Below are positions 49,222-58,832 of a stretch of DNA of 64,000 nucleotides, in pieces. The position numbers were made by a program, and so were the translations under genes. The notes below the pieces were generated by a model. That model did no database searches. It was not told the DNA's origin and saw only the letters and a program-made list of their open reading frames with translations. Every line of letters begins with the position of its first letter. The stretch's first letter is position 1. The DNA is from UBA2112 sp964641025 (GTDB lineage Bacteria; Patescibacteriota; Saccharimonadia; Saccharimonadales; Saccharimonadaceae): contig CAZXJP010000006.1 in NCBI GenBank assembly GCA_964641025.1, forward strand, positions 4,256 to 68,255. The letters are read 5' to 3'.

Positions 49222-50081
49222 CGAAACAGCATATGACGATTGTCGAGTTAGAACACAAGGCATATGCCTTGCGCGAGGATTTGATAAAAATGCTGGAAAC
49301 GGCTGGAAGTGGCCACAGCGCGGGACCATTAGGGCTGGCAGAATTAGTCGGCACCCTCTATTTTGATGTCATGAAGTATGATCCAAAAAATCCTGACTGG
49401 GATCAGAGGGACTACTTTTTCCTTAGTAACGGTCACTGTGTTCCGATTCAGTATGTTGCTATGGCGCACGCCGGATTTTTTGATAAGGACGAGCTAAAGA
49501 CGCTTCGAAAGTTTGGTAGTCGATTGCAGGGTCATCCCGAGCGAACAAAATTACCCGGGCTGGAAAACACGAGCGGTCCATTGGGCAGTGGTTTATCTCA
49601 GGCAGCAGGCGTAGCGTACACGCTGCAGTATATAGATAAAAACCCCAAAAGATTCGTGTATGTTGTCACTGGTGACGGTGAATTGAACGAGGGTAATATA
49701 TGGGAAGCTGCTATGTTTGCTGGAAAGTACAAACTGGCGCAGTTAGTCGTATTCATAGACAGAAACAATATTCAGATAGATGGTCCGACTGATGAAGTTA
49801 TGCCGCTTGAAGACTTGCATGGTAAATGGGAATCGTTTGGCTGGCATGTACAGGAAATTGACGGACATAATGTCGAAAGCATTCGTGACGCGGCGAGCAT
49901 GGCGCGAGCGATTACCGACAAGCCAAGTGCTATTATTACGCACACTATCCCCGGTAAAGGAGTTGATTTTATGGAATACGATTTCCACTATCATGGATAT
50001 TTCCTAAACAAGGATGATGGCAAGAGGGCATTGAATAAACTTCGCACGTTAGACGGAAAGATAAAAGGAGAGCACGAATGA
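49218..50081 (+). CDS. tktN: Transketolase, N-terminal (TPP-binding) subunit
   Basis: A 287-aa half-transketolase with GSGHSAGPLGLAELVGTLYF at the start and the thiamine diphosphate motif GDGELNEGNIWEAAMFA with FIDRNNIQIDG (about 153-185). The C-terminal half is the next gene. Split transketolases are common in archaea, Bacillota and CPR bacteria. Coupled by ATGA overlaps on both sides. Confidence 0.94.
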   Translation: MTKQHMTIVELEHKAYALREDLIKMLETAGSGHSAGPLGLAELVGTLYFDVMKYDPKNPDWDQRDYFFLSNGHCVPIQYVAMAHAGFFDKDELKTLRKFGSRLQGHPERTKLPGLENTSGPLGSGLSQAAGVAYTLQYIDKNPKRFVYVVTGDGELNEGNIWEAAMFAGKYKLAQLVVFIDRNNIQIDGPTDEVMPLEDLHGKWESFGWHVQEIDGHNVESIRDAASMARAITDKPSAIITHTIPGKGVDFMEYDFHYHGYFLNKDDGKRALNKLRTLDGKIKGEHE

Positions 50082-51070
50082 GTCATTTCCCACTAAAACG
50101 CGGTATTTACGGTGACGACGTTGAAAGCGAGCCAACGCGCGCCGGCTTTGGTCGTGGACTAAAAGCGGCTGGCGAGCAAGACGAAAACGTCGTGGCCCTG
50201 TGCGCGGACTTGACTGACAGTACTCAAATGAGCAAGTTCAAGGAAGCATTTCCTGATCGTTTCGTGGAAGTGGGCGTCGCGGAGCAAAATCTCGTTACGG
50301 TCGCAAGCGGTATGGCGCGTGCAGGTAAAATTCCGTTTACCAGTAGCTATGCTGCATTTAGCCCAGGACGAAATTGGGAGCAGATCCGTACAACAATTTG
50401 TCTCAACGATCAGCCGGTAAAGATTGTTGGTAGTCACGCGGGAGTTAGCGTTGGTCCTGACGGTGCGACTCATCAGATGCTAGAAGATATCGCGTTGATG
50501 CGCGTTTTGCCAAACATGGTTGTAGTAGCGCCTGGCGATAGTATCGAGGCAGAAAAAGCAACGAAAGAGATCGCAAAAAATGGCAAACCCTCGTATATCC
50601 GATTAGCTCGAGAGAAAACACCGGTATTTACAACCGACGATGCGCCTTTTGAAATAGGCAAAGCATATGTCCTGCGCGAAGGCGAGGACGTGTCGTTGCT
50701 GGGTACTGGCACTATGACGTATCAGTTATTAGTGGCGGCAAAGTTGCTAGAAGAACAAGGAATCAAGGCTGAGGTGGTGCACGTACCAACGATAAAACCG
50801 TTGGATAGTCACACCGTATTGGCCAGCGTTCAAAAAACCGGCCGTGTCGTAACTGCGGAGGAAGCACAGTTCGCGGCGGGCTTTGGCGGTGGTATTGCCG
50901 AGCTTTTGACCGAAAAACTACCAACACCGCTAAAACGCATAGGCATATATGATAGGTTTGGCGAATCTGGTTCTCCAAACGAGCTGCTAGAGCATTTTGG
51001 ACTCACAGGTGCTAAAATGGTTAAGGATATAAAACATTTTGTGGACACGACTCCACGATATCATAGATAA
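50078..51070 (+). CDS. tktC: Transketolase, C-terminal subunit
   Basis: A 330-aa protein with the pyrimidine-binding domain (FVEVGVAEQNLVTVASGMAR with the catalytic Glu; AFSPGRNWEQIRTTIC; SHAGVSVGPDGATHQMLEDI) and the C-terminal transketolase domain (EAQFAAGFGGGIAELLTEKL). It completes the enzyme with the preceding gene and moves two-carbon units between sugar phosphates. Confidence 0.94.
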   Translation: MSHFPLKRGIYGDDVESEPTRAGFGRGLKAAGEQDENVVALCADLTDSTQMSKFKEAFPDRFVEVGVAEQNLVTVASGMARAGKIPFTSSYAAFSPGRNWEQIRTTICLNDQPVKIVGSHAGVSVGPDGATHQMLEDIALMRVLPNMVVVAPGDSIEAEKATKEIAKNGKPSYIRLAREKTPVFTTDDAPFEIGKAYVLREGEDVSLLGTGTMTYQLLVAAKLLEEQGIKAEVVHVPTIKPLDSHTVLASVQKTGRVVTAEEAQFAAGFGGGIAELLTEKLPTPLKRIGIYDRFGESGSPNELLEHFGLTGAKMVKDIKHFVDTTPRYHR

Positions 51071-51084
51071 ATAACGGGGGTGGG

Positions 51085-51996
51085 ATGACGCTGACAATAC
51101 CATATATACGAGCAAATACGATGCGAGCGAGGCATCTATATCAGCGTGCCCGTAGACAGGGCTTTGCTATTGGCGCCTTTAATATCGACAATCAAGAGAC
51201 ATTGATAGCGGTATCGCGTGCGGCTCAAAAAATGCATTCGCCAGTCATGGTCGAAGTGAGCCATGGAGAAGTAAAAGCGATTGGGCTAGAAAACATTCGC
51301 GACATGGTCGACAACTATAAAGCCGAGTACGGCATAGAAATGTATATCAATCTGGATCACAGCCCAACCGTCGAAGATTGTAAACGTGCCATAGACGCTG
51401 GATTCGAGTTTATCCATATCGATATTAGTCAGGCGGACAAGGACGCGGGTCTAGAGGAAATTATCGCGAAAACCAAAGAAGTGGTAGAGTACGCGAAATT
51501 TACTGGTGCCTTGGTCGAGAGCGAGCCGCATTACTTTGGCGGATCCTCTAACAAACATGACGAAAAGATAGATTACGAAGCAATCAAAAAAACATTCAGC
51601 ACACCTCATGACGCCAAATATTTTTGTGACATGACGGGCATAGACACGTTTGCCGCCGCCGTCGGAAATTTGCACGGCAAATATCCCGTGCCTAAAAAAC
51701 TAGACTTAGACTTGCTCAAGGAAATTCGCGATGAAATCGATTGCCATATTAGCTTACATGGTGGATCTGGTACCCCGTTGCATTACTTTGAATCGGCAGC
51801 GAAAATTGGTGTCAGCAAGATAAATATCAATAGTGATATGCGTATAGCTTTTCGTGACACTTTAGAAAAGGTACTAAAAGACAACCCTGACGAGTATGCC
51901 GTGGTGAAACTAATGCCCGAAGTTTATACCGAAGTCCAAAAAGTAGTCGAAGAAAAAATCAAAGCATTTGGTAGCGAAGGAAAAGCTGTAGTCTAG
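51085..51996 (+). CDS. fba: Class II fructose-bisphosphate aldolase
   Basis: A 303-aa zinc aldolase: FNIDNQETLIAVSRAA, YINLDHSPTVEDCKRAIDAG (catalytic Asp and zinc His), LVESEPHYFGG, GNLHGKYP, SLHGGSGTP (zinc His) and KININSDMRIAF. It cleaves fructose-1,6-bisphosphate or joins triose phosphates. It ends the rpiB-rpe-tkt-fba operon, 14 nt after tktC. Together the operon links pentoses and hexoses without the oxidative branch. Confidence 0.94.
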   Translation: MTLTIPYIRANTMRARHLYQRARRQGFAIGAFNIDNQETLIAVSRAAQKMHSPVMVEVSHGEVKAIGLENIRDMVDNYKAEYGIEMYINLDHSPTVEDCKRAIDAGFEFIHIDISQADKDAGLEEIIAKTKEVVEYAKFTGALVESEPHYFGGSSNKHDEKIDYEAIKKTFSTPHDAKYFCDMTGIDTFAAAVGNLHGKYPVPKKLDLDLLKEIRDEIDCHISLHGGSGTPLHYFESAAKIGVSKININSDMRIAFRDTLEKVLKDNPDEYAVVKLMPEVYTEVQKVVEEKIKAFGSEGKAVV

Positions 51997-52028
51997 ACTT
52001 TTCGTGACAGAATAGCTACACTTGCAAC

Positions 52029-52709
52029 ATGAAAGCACGTGAGGGATACATAGAAATAACTAGCTATGAGATTGACGATCTTACGGCTTATCCTATGGGT
52101 AAAAAGCTTGATAGGCACTTTGCCGGCGTGCTAGGCGACGAGATAGAATTGTACCAAGATGACATCGCACGATTTCTTGATCTGGCGGCGTATGATTGGG
52201 AACAGGTGCCGTTGGAGTACACTGCCGAGGACAATGTACCAAAACAATCCAGCGATTTTGAAAAATTCATCAGTCGAGGCAAGCGCCTCAAGGCGCGAGA
52301 AGCGTCGCTAATTCTGCGATATGCCGGTGAAGAAGCTGAAACGGAACGTCAAAGCTTGGCGCACAGAATACCGACGGACTTCGCACGGGAGATTGCCGTA
52401 CTATCTATGATGCACTCGATTGTAGAGAAAAGCAGAGCAGATGGTTATAGAATTGCCGATAGGTCGGTACATGATGAAGTTATGGCAATGCCAGATAGAG
52501 AGGCGGCTAGACAGGCCTGGATACAGTCGCATCGAATTAACCACAGAAACATCATTACCAAGGCGTATTGGAACGAGCTGAAACGCAAAGAACACATGGA
52601 AACTGCCAAGGAATATAGTGATAACGTCGATGAACTTGCCCAAGCGTACAGCTTTACTATTGCCGACGCTATGCATGGATATTTTACAAAGAATAACAAA
52701 CGCAAATAA
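52029..52709 (+). CDS. Unknown 226-aa protein
   Basis: A soluble, largely helical protein with no recognised domain. Features are YAGEEAETERQSLAHRIPTD and HDEVMAMPDREAARQAWIQS. TACACT (52017-52022) lies 6 nt before the ATG with no ribosome site, so it has its own leaderless promoter. It is followed by a large GC-rich hairpin. Confidence 0.6.
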   Translation: MKAREGYIEITSYEIDDLTAYPMGKKLDRHFAGVLGDEIELYQDDIARFLDLAAYDWEQVPLEYTAEDNVPKQSSDFEKFISRGKRLKAREASLILRYAGEEAETERQSLAHRIPTDFAREIAVLSMMHSIVEKSRADGYRIADRSVHDEVMAMPDREAARQAWIQSHRINHRNIITKAYWNELKRKEHMETAKEYSDNVDELAQAYSFTIADAMHGYFTKNNKRK

Positions 52710-52717
52710 AGGAATGA

Positions 52718-52780
52718 GCCCGCCCCCGTAAAGGAGCGTTTGTCTCGCGATCGCGGGACCAGCTCACTCGTGGGGCGGGC
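52718..52780. terminator. Large GC-rich convergent hairpin
   Basis: GCCCGCCCC (52718-52726) pairs with GGGGCGGGC (52772-52780), enclosing a second dyad (TCTCGCGATCGCGGGA). Little T follows. It separates two convergent genes. Confidence 0.6.
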
Positions 52781-52784
52781 GTTG

Positions 52785-53063
52785 TTAGCCCATCATCATG
52801 CGTGCCATCGGGATGGTGTCGGCCAACACCTTGTCCCAGTTGGCGTCGTTCGGAACGGGACGCTTGTCCAGGTTGAGGTATCGACATAGCGAGGGGGTTC
52901 CCGCGCAGATCGAATTGCCGTCGTCGTCGATGATGGGGTTGATGTGCTTGTGGGCGTACTTGGTATCGCCCGTGGCAAGCTCGTACAGCTTGTTGGCGTC
53001 GTCCTTTTGGTCGAGTGGTCCTGCGCATGCTTCGCATGTCAGTCCCGTGCTTTGTCCGGACAT
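52785..53063 (-). CDS. Small CxxC-containing protein of unknown function
   Basis: A 92-aa protein with a CEAC pair near the start (about residues 10-13) and two more cysteines (SICAGTPSLCRYLN), possibly a metal site or disulfides. The ATG at 53063 follows TTGGAG by about 7 nt; the frame is open to 53135, but a TATAAT box sits in between, so the shorter form is more likely. No family is recognised. Confidence 0.55.
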   Translation of the reverse strand: MSGQSTGLTCEACAGPLDQKDDANKLYELATGDTKYAHKHINPIIDDDGNSICAGTPSLCRYLNLDKRPVPNDANWDKVLADTIPMARMMMG

Positions 53064-53185
53064 AGCGCACTCCAATCCATTTGGTACCAGCGGTCTATGG
53101 TGAGACCCTATAATTTCATTATACCATAATAACATTACATAGTCAATTATACAGAGGTAGAAAAGCTCATGTTATACTGTCATAT

Positions 53186-54163
53186 ATGAGTGAAAAAAAT
53201 GTAAAAATTATAGCAATTGGAGCAGCGGTTCAGGATGTATTTCTGAGCGAAAGCGAAGAGTTCGAGCCGGTTAGTGACCGTAGCGCGCACGAACAGTTCA
53301 TGAAACTGGAATTGGGTGCGAAGGCTGACGTAAACCACATAACTTTCTCTACAGGAGGCGGTGCGACGAACGCGGCGGTTACTTTCGTGAGGCAAGGCCT
53401 GCGCGCCGAGTTTATGGGAACCGTAGGTAAGGATCCGGCTGGACAGGCTGTGTTGGATGATTTGGACAAGGAAGGCGTGGGTACGAGCCACGTTAGCTAT
53501 AGCGAAAAATATAACACTGGATATTCAGTACTTCTACTAGCGCCTACGGGCGAAAGGACTATTCTGACGTATCGTGGTGCATCCACCCATTATCATCAGA
53601 AAGATTTCAAACTAGACGAGGTGGAAGCCGATTGGCTGTATGTTTCGTCGATGGCGGGTTGCTTCGAGGTCTTGGACAAATTGTTCGGCCATGCTCGCAA
53701 AAAAGGAATGAAGATAATGTTCAACCCTGGCAAGGGTGAGCTAGCGCATCCTGCTAAATTGCGTGCCTTGCTAGAAGACGTCGATGTCCTGAATGTGAAC
53801 AAAGAAGAAATGGCACAGATCGTCGAGGGTGAGTCAATAGAGGAGCTAACTGTTCACGCGCTTAATTACGTGAACGTTGCGATTGTCAGTGATGGTCCTC
53901 GTGGTGTATGCGCTAGCGATGGAAAATCCATCGTAAAGGCCGGTATGTACCAGGACGTAAAAGTGATTGATCGTACTGGCGCCGGTGATGCTTTTGGTTC
54001 TGGATTCTTGTCGCAATGGGCTGCTGGTAAATCTTTGGCTGACAGTATTGTGTTTGCCAGTGCTAACTCAACGTCGGTCGTGCGCTATATTGGCGCAAAG
54101 ACCGGAATATTGCAACATGGCGTAAAATTACACGACATGCCACTCAGCGAAAAAGCGCTCTGA
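53186..54163 (+). CDS. PfkB-family carbohydrate/nucleoside kinase
   Basis: A 325-aa ribokinase-like kinase. The first signature region is STGGGATNAAVTFVRQGL (about 52-69) and the second the anion-hole/catalytic VIDRTGAGDAFGSGFLSQW (about 258-276). It phosphorylates a sugar or nucleoside; the substrate cannot be deduced. TATACT (53173-53178) lies 7 nt before the ATG. A second PfkB gene follows. Confidence 0.9.
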   Translation: MSEKNVKIIAIGAAVQDVFLSESEEFEPVSDRSAHEQFMKLELGAKADVNHITFSTGGGATNAAVTFVRQGLRAEFMGTVGKDPAGQAVLDDLDKEGVGTSHVSYSEKYNTGYSVLLLAPTGERTILTYRGASTHYHQKDFKLDEVEADWLYVSSMAGCFEVLDKLFGHARKKGMKIMFNPGKGELAHPAKLRALLEDVDVLNVNKEEMAQIVEGESIEELTVHALNYVNVAIVSDGPRGVCASDGKSIVKAGMYQDVKVIDRTGAGDAFGSGFLSQWAAGKSLADSIVFASANSTSVVRYIGAKTGILQHGVKLHDMPLSEKAL

Positions 54164-54218
54164 TACACTGTAAAAAATATAGCTACACAAGCATAAGCAT
54201 GATATAATTCGTGTATAT

Positions 54219-55727
54219 ATGGCTAGAGCTTTGAAACAACTTTTGGGCAATGATCATCCCCTGTTTTCTGTTAATTTGGCTGCACTAGAAAAGGCTACTG
54301 GTGGCGCTGGAGTCGATACGAAACTTTTAGGTGATATCACGGACAGGGCGGTTGCGGTTTTGCGACGCCTAGGACTAGATCCAGCGAATACGACCGGCAA
54401 AGAAGCATATCAAGCGCTCAATAGTTTTGCGAAGAACGAAGTGTCACAGAGTCGATTAAAAGACTGTGACTTTGTATTGATGTTGTTTGGCGATGACCTG
54501 GTCTCATTCAATCTACAAGACGTTATAGAAAATTCGCATCACCAGTTAGAATTCGAAGACAGGACAATGGGCCATGCCCAGCGCCACCTGCGTGCTGAAA
54601 TTATATGTAGATATGCCGACCATGACAGAACCCGTGACGAGGTGGTGCATAAACTGGCTGACGAAATCGGTCTAAAACAACCTAATGACGAGGAGTACCC
54701 TAGCGTGCATGAACCTGTATCCCTGAATGATAAACCAAAAATTTTAGCTATAGGTGATATTTTCACTGATGCGTTTATAAAATTAAATGAAGAAGTTGCA
54801 CGGGTTGATACAGATCCTGACGGTAGCAAGCGAATTAGTTTACCATTAGGCACGAAGCCGCCGTATGATCAGGTAGATATTGTTCAGGCTGTAGGACCAG
54901 CCCCTAACGCTGCTGTGAGTGTTGCGCGCCTAGGGCTGTCTGTAGGTCTCGATTCCTTTATAGGGGACGATGAAGTTGGACGTGAAGCCCTGGAATATTT
55001 AAGGAATGAAAGAGTTGATACGACGACAATGCTCGTAGAGAAGGGGATAAAGACAAGTTATTATTTTGTTCTTCGTTATGGTGCCGAGCGTACAATCTTA
55101 GTCAAGAACGAACAGTTTGATTACAAGTGGAGTCCGCCGGATTACACACCAGAGTGGGTGTATTTAGCATTAATGAGCGATGCATCCTGGGAATTCCACG
55201 AGTCTCTAGCAGACTACCTCGAGTCAAACCCTGAGATAAAACTAGCTTTTCAGCCCGGTACTTTTCATTTTAAGTGGGGCGCGGAGAAGCTGAAGCGGAT
55301 ATATAAGCGTACGCATATTTTGATTTTGAACCGCGAAGAGGCGGTGGATGTAACCGGCGAAAGTTATGACGATCTAAAATCGCTAACAAAGGCGTTACAT
55401 AATCTTGGGCCGCAGATCGTTGTTATTACTGATGGTCCAAATGGCTCTTACGCGTCATACGATTGGAAGCTTGTGACGATTCCAAACTATCCTGACCCTG
55501 CTCCACCACTTGACCGTACGGGTGCTGGTGACGCATTCGCCTCAACGATTGTTGCCGCGTTGGCTCTCGGTGAGTCGATGGATACAGCTTTGACATGGGC
55601 GCCTATAAACAGCGCAAGTGTTGTGCAGAAGCTTGGAGCCCAAGAAGGACTGTTGTCACGCGATGAGCTAGAGGAATATTTGAAAAAAGCCCCAGAAGAC
55701 TATAAGGTTACGGAGGTTAGCGAGTGA
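54219..55727 (+). CDS. PfkB-family kinase with a conserved N-terminal extension
   Basis: A 502-aa two-part protein. Residues 1 to about 165 form an all-helical domain beginning RALKQLLGNDHPLFS with GLDPANTTGKEAYQAL, a type of module I associate with CPR proteins but cannot name. From about 172 (KPKILAIGDIFTDAF) a PfkB kinase follows, with AVGPAPNAAVSVARLGLSVG and the catalytic PLDRTGAGDAFASTI. The N-terminal part may guide localisation or partner binding. TATAAT (54203-54208) lies 10 nt before the ATG; its stop overlaps the LOG-like gene as GTGA. Confidence 0.85.
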   Translation: MARALKQLLGNDHPLFSVNLAALEKATGGAGVDTKLLGDITDRAVAVLRRLGLDPANTTGKEAYQALNSFAKNEVSQSRLKDCDFVLMLFGDDLVSFNLQDVIENSHHQLEFEDRTMGHAQRHLRAEIICRYADHDRTRDEVVHKLADEIGLKQPNDEEYPSVHEPVSLNDKPKILAIGDIFTDAFIKLNEEVARVDTDPDGSKRISLPLGTKPPYDQVDIVQAVGPAPNAAVSVARLGLSVGLDSFIGDDEVGREALEYLRNERVDTTTMLVEKGIKTSYYFVLRYGAERTILVKNEQFDYKWSPPDYTPEWVYLALMSDASWEFHESLADYLESNPEIKLAFQPGTFHFKWGAEKLKRIYKRTHILILNREEAVDVTGESYDDLKSLTKALHNLGPQIVVITDGPNGSYASYDWKLVTIPNYPDPAPPLDRTGAGDAFASTIVAALALGESMDTALTWAPINSASVVQKLGAQEGLLSRDELEEYLKKAPEDYKVTEVSE

Positions 55728-56353
55728 GATATCAGATCTGCGTCTCGGGTGCGGCGAGTGGAGATACAGTATCTGCGGCTCATCAAATAGCTTATGATTT
55801 GGGTGCGGCTATTGCTAAAAAAGGCAAAACTTTATTGACGGGTGCCACGGTAGGACTTCCACACTACGCGGCTATGGGCTATGCCAGCGTAAAAGACACA
55901 CATCATGGTATATCAGTAGGGTTTAGCCCGGCCAGCTCATTCCGCGAACACGTTGCTGTCTATAAATTGCCTACCAAAGATTTTGACTACATTAATTTTA
56001 CCGGCATGGAATATGTCGGACGTGACGTGCATTTGGTCCGAAGTAGCGACGCGGTGATAACGGTAGGCGGTCGTATGGGTAGCTTGCACGAGCTAGCCAC
56101 CGCGCTAGAGAGCCGCAAAGTTTGCGCCGTGTTATTAGGTAGCGGAGGACTCGCTGACTATACCCCTACGCTATTGGAGAACATAGTAGCCCCTGGTGCA
56201 AAAGATATTATTTTTGATACCGATCCCGTGCGAATAGTCAATAAAGTTATCAAAGCGCTAGACGAGAAATACGAAGATTTTGAGCACGATGGAACCGACA
56301 GCCAACTGGGCGACAGGTACAAGGGCCACAAAAAACTCAACAGAAGTGGTTAG
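55724..56353 (+). CDS. LOG-like nucleotide-binding protein
   Basis: A 209-aa Rossmann protein resembling the LOG/TIGR00725 group. It has CVSGAASGDTVSAAHQIA at the start, GATVGLPHYAAMGY, and VGGRMGSLHELATALE in the place of the PGGxGTxxE motif. LOG enzymes remove the base from nucleoside monophosphates, which would fit the coupled PfkB kinase genes in nucleoside salvage. The PGG motif is altered (GGRMGS), so activity is not assured. It starts with GTG, coupled to the kinase gene. Confidence 0.72.
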   Translation: MRYQICVSGAASGDTVSAAHQIAYDLGAAIAKKGKTLLTGATVGLPHYAAMGYASVKDTHHGISVGFSPASSFREHVAVYKLPTKDFDYINFTGMEYVGRDVHLVRSSDAVITVGGRMGSLHELATALESRKVCAVLLGSGGLADYTPTLLENIVAPGAKDIIFDTDPVRIVNKVIKALDEKYEDFEHDGTDSQLGDRYKGHKKLNRSG

Positions 56354-56751
56354 AGATATGGTAGATAGTTACCTAGATCATCATCGCCATCTTCATCGGG
56401 ATAATAACCTTCGTAAAATGACTCGCCACTGAGTAATTTAGCTTCGTCAAACGTGTCTGGAGGCTTGTTCAATACGTCGCGCATCGGTACTTCGGACATA
56501 GGTATACCTAGGTCGTTTTGGTCCCTGGCGAAAGCATCCATGAACTTGATTGTTATGATTGCGCGCCTTGGTAGTTCGGACTCTACTATGACGTTTTCGC
56601 CCTGACCAAATGGAAACATATCTATACTGTCAATACTGATTTTTCCCTCTTCGTGCATATTGCCGAATTTATGAGTCATGGCTTCTATGTTGCCAACTAA
56701 AAAGTCTACGTCCGCATCTGTACCGGTCATCGGTTTCTCGAATAGTTTCAT
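56350..56751 (-). CDS. Unknown 133-aa acidic protein
   Basis: A soluble protein ending in a very acidic tail (YYPDEDGDDDLGNYLP). No known domain. On the minus strand TATAAT lies 6 nt before the ATG at 56751, and its stop overlaps the end of the convergent LOG-like gene by 4 nt. Confidence 0.6.
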   Translation of the reverse strand: MKLFEKPMTGTDADVDFLVGNIEAMTHKFGNMHEEGKISIDSIDMFPFGQGENVIVESELPRRAIITIKFMDAFARDQNDLGIPMSEVPMRDVLNKPPDTFDEAKLLSGESFYEGYYPDEDGDDDLGNYLPYL

Positions 56752-56815
56752 AGCTTCATTATAACATATTTGTGCATAATTGTAAATATTAGGGCAGTAG
56801 AGTATAATTGATTAG

Positions 56816-58786
56816 ATGACCACTGATGAGTTCAGACTAGAGACGAAGTACCAACCGACCGGCGATCAACCGACGGCAATTTCGCAATTGGTTGATGGCT
56901 TACAATCCGGAGAGCACGAGCAAACACTATTGGGTGTAACGGGTAGCGGTAAAACATTTACGATGGCGAACATTATTCAGCAGAATCAAAAGCCTACGTT
57001 AGTATTGGCGCACAACAAAACTTTGGCCGCGCAACTGTATAGTGAGTTTAAATCGTTTTTTCCAGACAACGAAGTGCATTATTTTGTTAGCTACTTTGAT
57101 TATTACCAGCCAGAAGCGTATATCGCGTCTAGTGATACCTATATAGAAAAGGATTCGCAAATCAATGAAGAGATTGATCGTTTGCGCCATGCGGCTACTT
57201 CGGCACTATTGTCACGTCGTGACGTAATCATAGTAGCTAGCGTCAGTTGTATATATGGCATAGGAAATCCCGATGACTATGCTGACATGTCGATTCGTTT
57301 GACCGTGGGCGAGAGACGTTTGCAGGACAAGTTTATTCGGCAACTTACCGATATCCAGTATCATCGAAATGACATAGATTTCGCACGGGGTACTTTTCGT
57401 GTAAAGGGTGACGTGGTCGACGTATTTCCAGCGGGCAGTGACGTAGGTTATCGCATTGAATTCTTTGGTGATGAACTAGAGCGTATTACGCGGATAGATC
57501 CACTAACGGGCGAAATACTGGGCGAACCAAATGAATTACAAATATTTCCTTCTAGTCACTACGTCACGCCAAAGCAAAAGCTGGCCGTCGCTATTGAAAA
57601 TATAAAAAATGAATACGACGAGCGCATGAAGTATTTCGAAAAGTATGACAAACATCTGGAAGCGCAAAGACTGTCACAGCGTACAAAGTACGATATTGAG
57701 ATGCTAGAACAAACAGGTTTTGTAAAGGGAATTGAAAACTATAGTAGATATCTAACGAACCGCGAACCAGGCGAGCAACCAGCGACCCTACTGGATTATT
57801 TTCCGGACGATTGGCTATTGCTAGTGGACGAAAGCCACCAGACTCTGCCTCAGGTTCGTGGCATGTATAATGGCGATCGTGCGCGCAAGGAGGTACTAGT
57901 AGAGTATGGTTTTCGCTTGCCATCAGCACTAGATAATAGGCCTCTACGATTTGATGAGTTCGAGCGCCACGTGAATCAAGTCATATATGTCTCTGCGACG
58001 CCAGGAGATTATGAGTTGTCGCGAAGCCCCAAGCCTGCTCAACAAATCATTCGTCCCACAGGCCTATTGGATCCAAAAATCGACATACGACCCACAAAAG
58101 GGCAGGTGGATGATTTGATAGCGGAGATACGCGAACGTACCGCTAGTAATCAACGAGTGCTCGTCACTACCTTAACAAAAAGAATGGCCGAGGACCTCAG
58201 TCAATATCTACAGGATCTGGGTATAAAAACCGCTTATATTCATAGTGACATCGATACCTTGGAAAGAGGTGATATATTGAAAGATCTCCGTAGCGGCGTA
58301 TATGACGTGTTAGTCGGTATTAACTTGCTACGAGAAGGACTGGACTTACCGGAAGTCAGCATGGTAGCGATTATGGATGCTGATAAAGAAGGATTCTTGC
58401 GTAGTGAAAGCGCGTTGATACAAACCATCGGCCGAGCAGCAAGACACCTAGACGGCACTGTTCTAATGTACGCCGACAATATAACCGGCAGTATGAGGGC
58501 CGCGATTGACGAAACCAATCGCCGGCGCAAGATTCAGCAGGAATACAACGAAAAACATGACATCACTCCGACGAGCGTCGCCAAAGAGATCAGTGAAGGC
58601 TTACGTGCGATAATCCCGCAAAAAGACAGCAAACCAAAGATAGACTTAAAAAAGATACCAAAGGATGAGTACGGTAGCCTAGTCAAAGACCTAGAGGGTC
58701 AGATGAAATTGGCAAGTGCCAACCTCGAGTTTGAACGGGCAGCTGAACTGCGTGATTTGATCGCCGAAATACGCGAAAAAATATAG
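56816..58786 (+). CDS. uvrB: UvrABC system protein B
   Basis: A 656-aa helicase-like damage-verification subunit. Walker A GVTGSGKTFTMANI (about 40-53), the beta-hairpin region YYQPEAYIASSDTYIEKD, Walker B LLLVDESHQTLPQ (about 332-344), motif V/VI (INLLREGLDLPE, QTIGRAARH) and a C-terminal UVR domain (ANLEFERAAELRDLIAE). It acts with UvrA and UvrC in nucleotide excision repair. TATAAT (56803-56808) lies 7 nt before the ATG. Confidence 0.97.
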   Translation: MTTDEFRLETKYQPTGDQPTAISQLVDGLQSGEHEQTLLGVTGSGKTFTMANIIQQNQKPTLVLAHNKTLAAQLYSEFKSFFPDNEVHYFVSYFDYYQPEAYIASSDTYIEKDSQINEEIDRLRHAATSALLSRRDVIIVASVSCIYGIGNPDDYADMSIRLTVGERRLQDKFIRQLTDIQYHRNDIDFARGTFRVKGDVVDVFPAGSDVGYRIEFFGDELERITRIDPLTGEILGEPNELQIFPSSHYVTPKQKLAVAIENIKNEYDERMKYFEKYDKHLEAQRLSQRTKYDIEMLEQTGFVKGIENYSRYLTNREPGEQPATLLDYFPDDWLLLVDESHQTLPQVRGMYNGDRARKEVLVEYGFRLPSALDNRPLRFDEFERHVNQVIYVSATPGDYELSRSPKPAQQIIRPTGLLDPKIDIRPTKGQVDDLIAEIRERTASNQRVLVTTLTKRMAEDLSQYLQDLGIKTAYIHSDIDTLERGDILKDLRSGVYDVLVGINLLREGLDLPEVSMVAIMDADKEGFLRSESALIQTIGRAARHLDGTVLMYADNITGSMRAAIDETNRRRKIQQEYNEKHDITPTSVAKEISEGLRAIIPQKDSKPKIDLKKIPKDEYGSLVKDLEGQMKLASANLEFERAAELRDLIAEIREKI

Positions 58787-58832
58787 CAATAACTACACTT
58801 GCTATACCTCTTATGTTAAACTGTTAATAAGT

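Noticed and set aside
49218..51070. Split transketolase as a frameshifted pseudogene.
   Set aside because: Both halves have normal starts and domain boundaries and overlap by ATGA; two-gene transketolases are an established arrangement.
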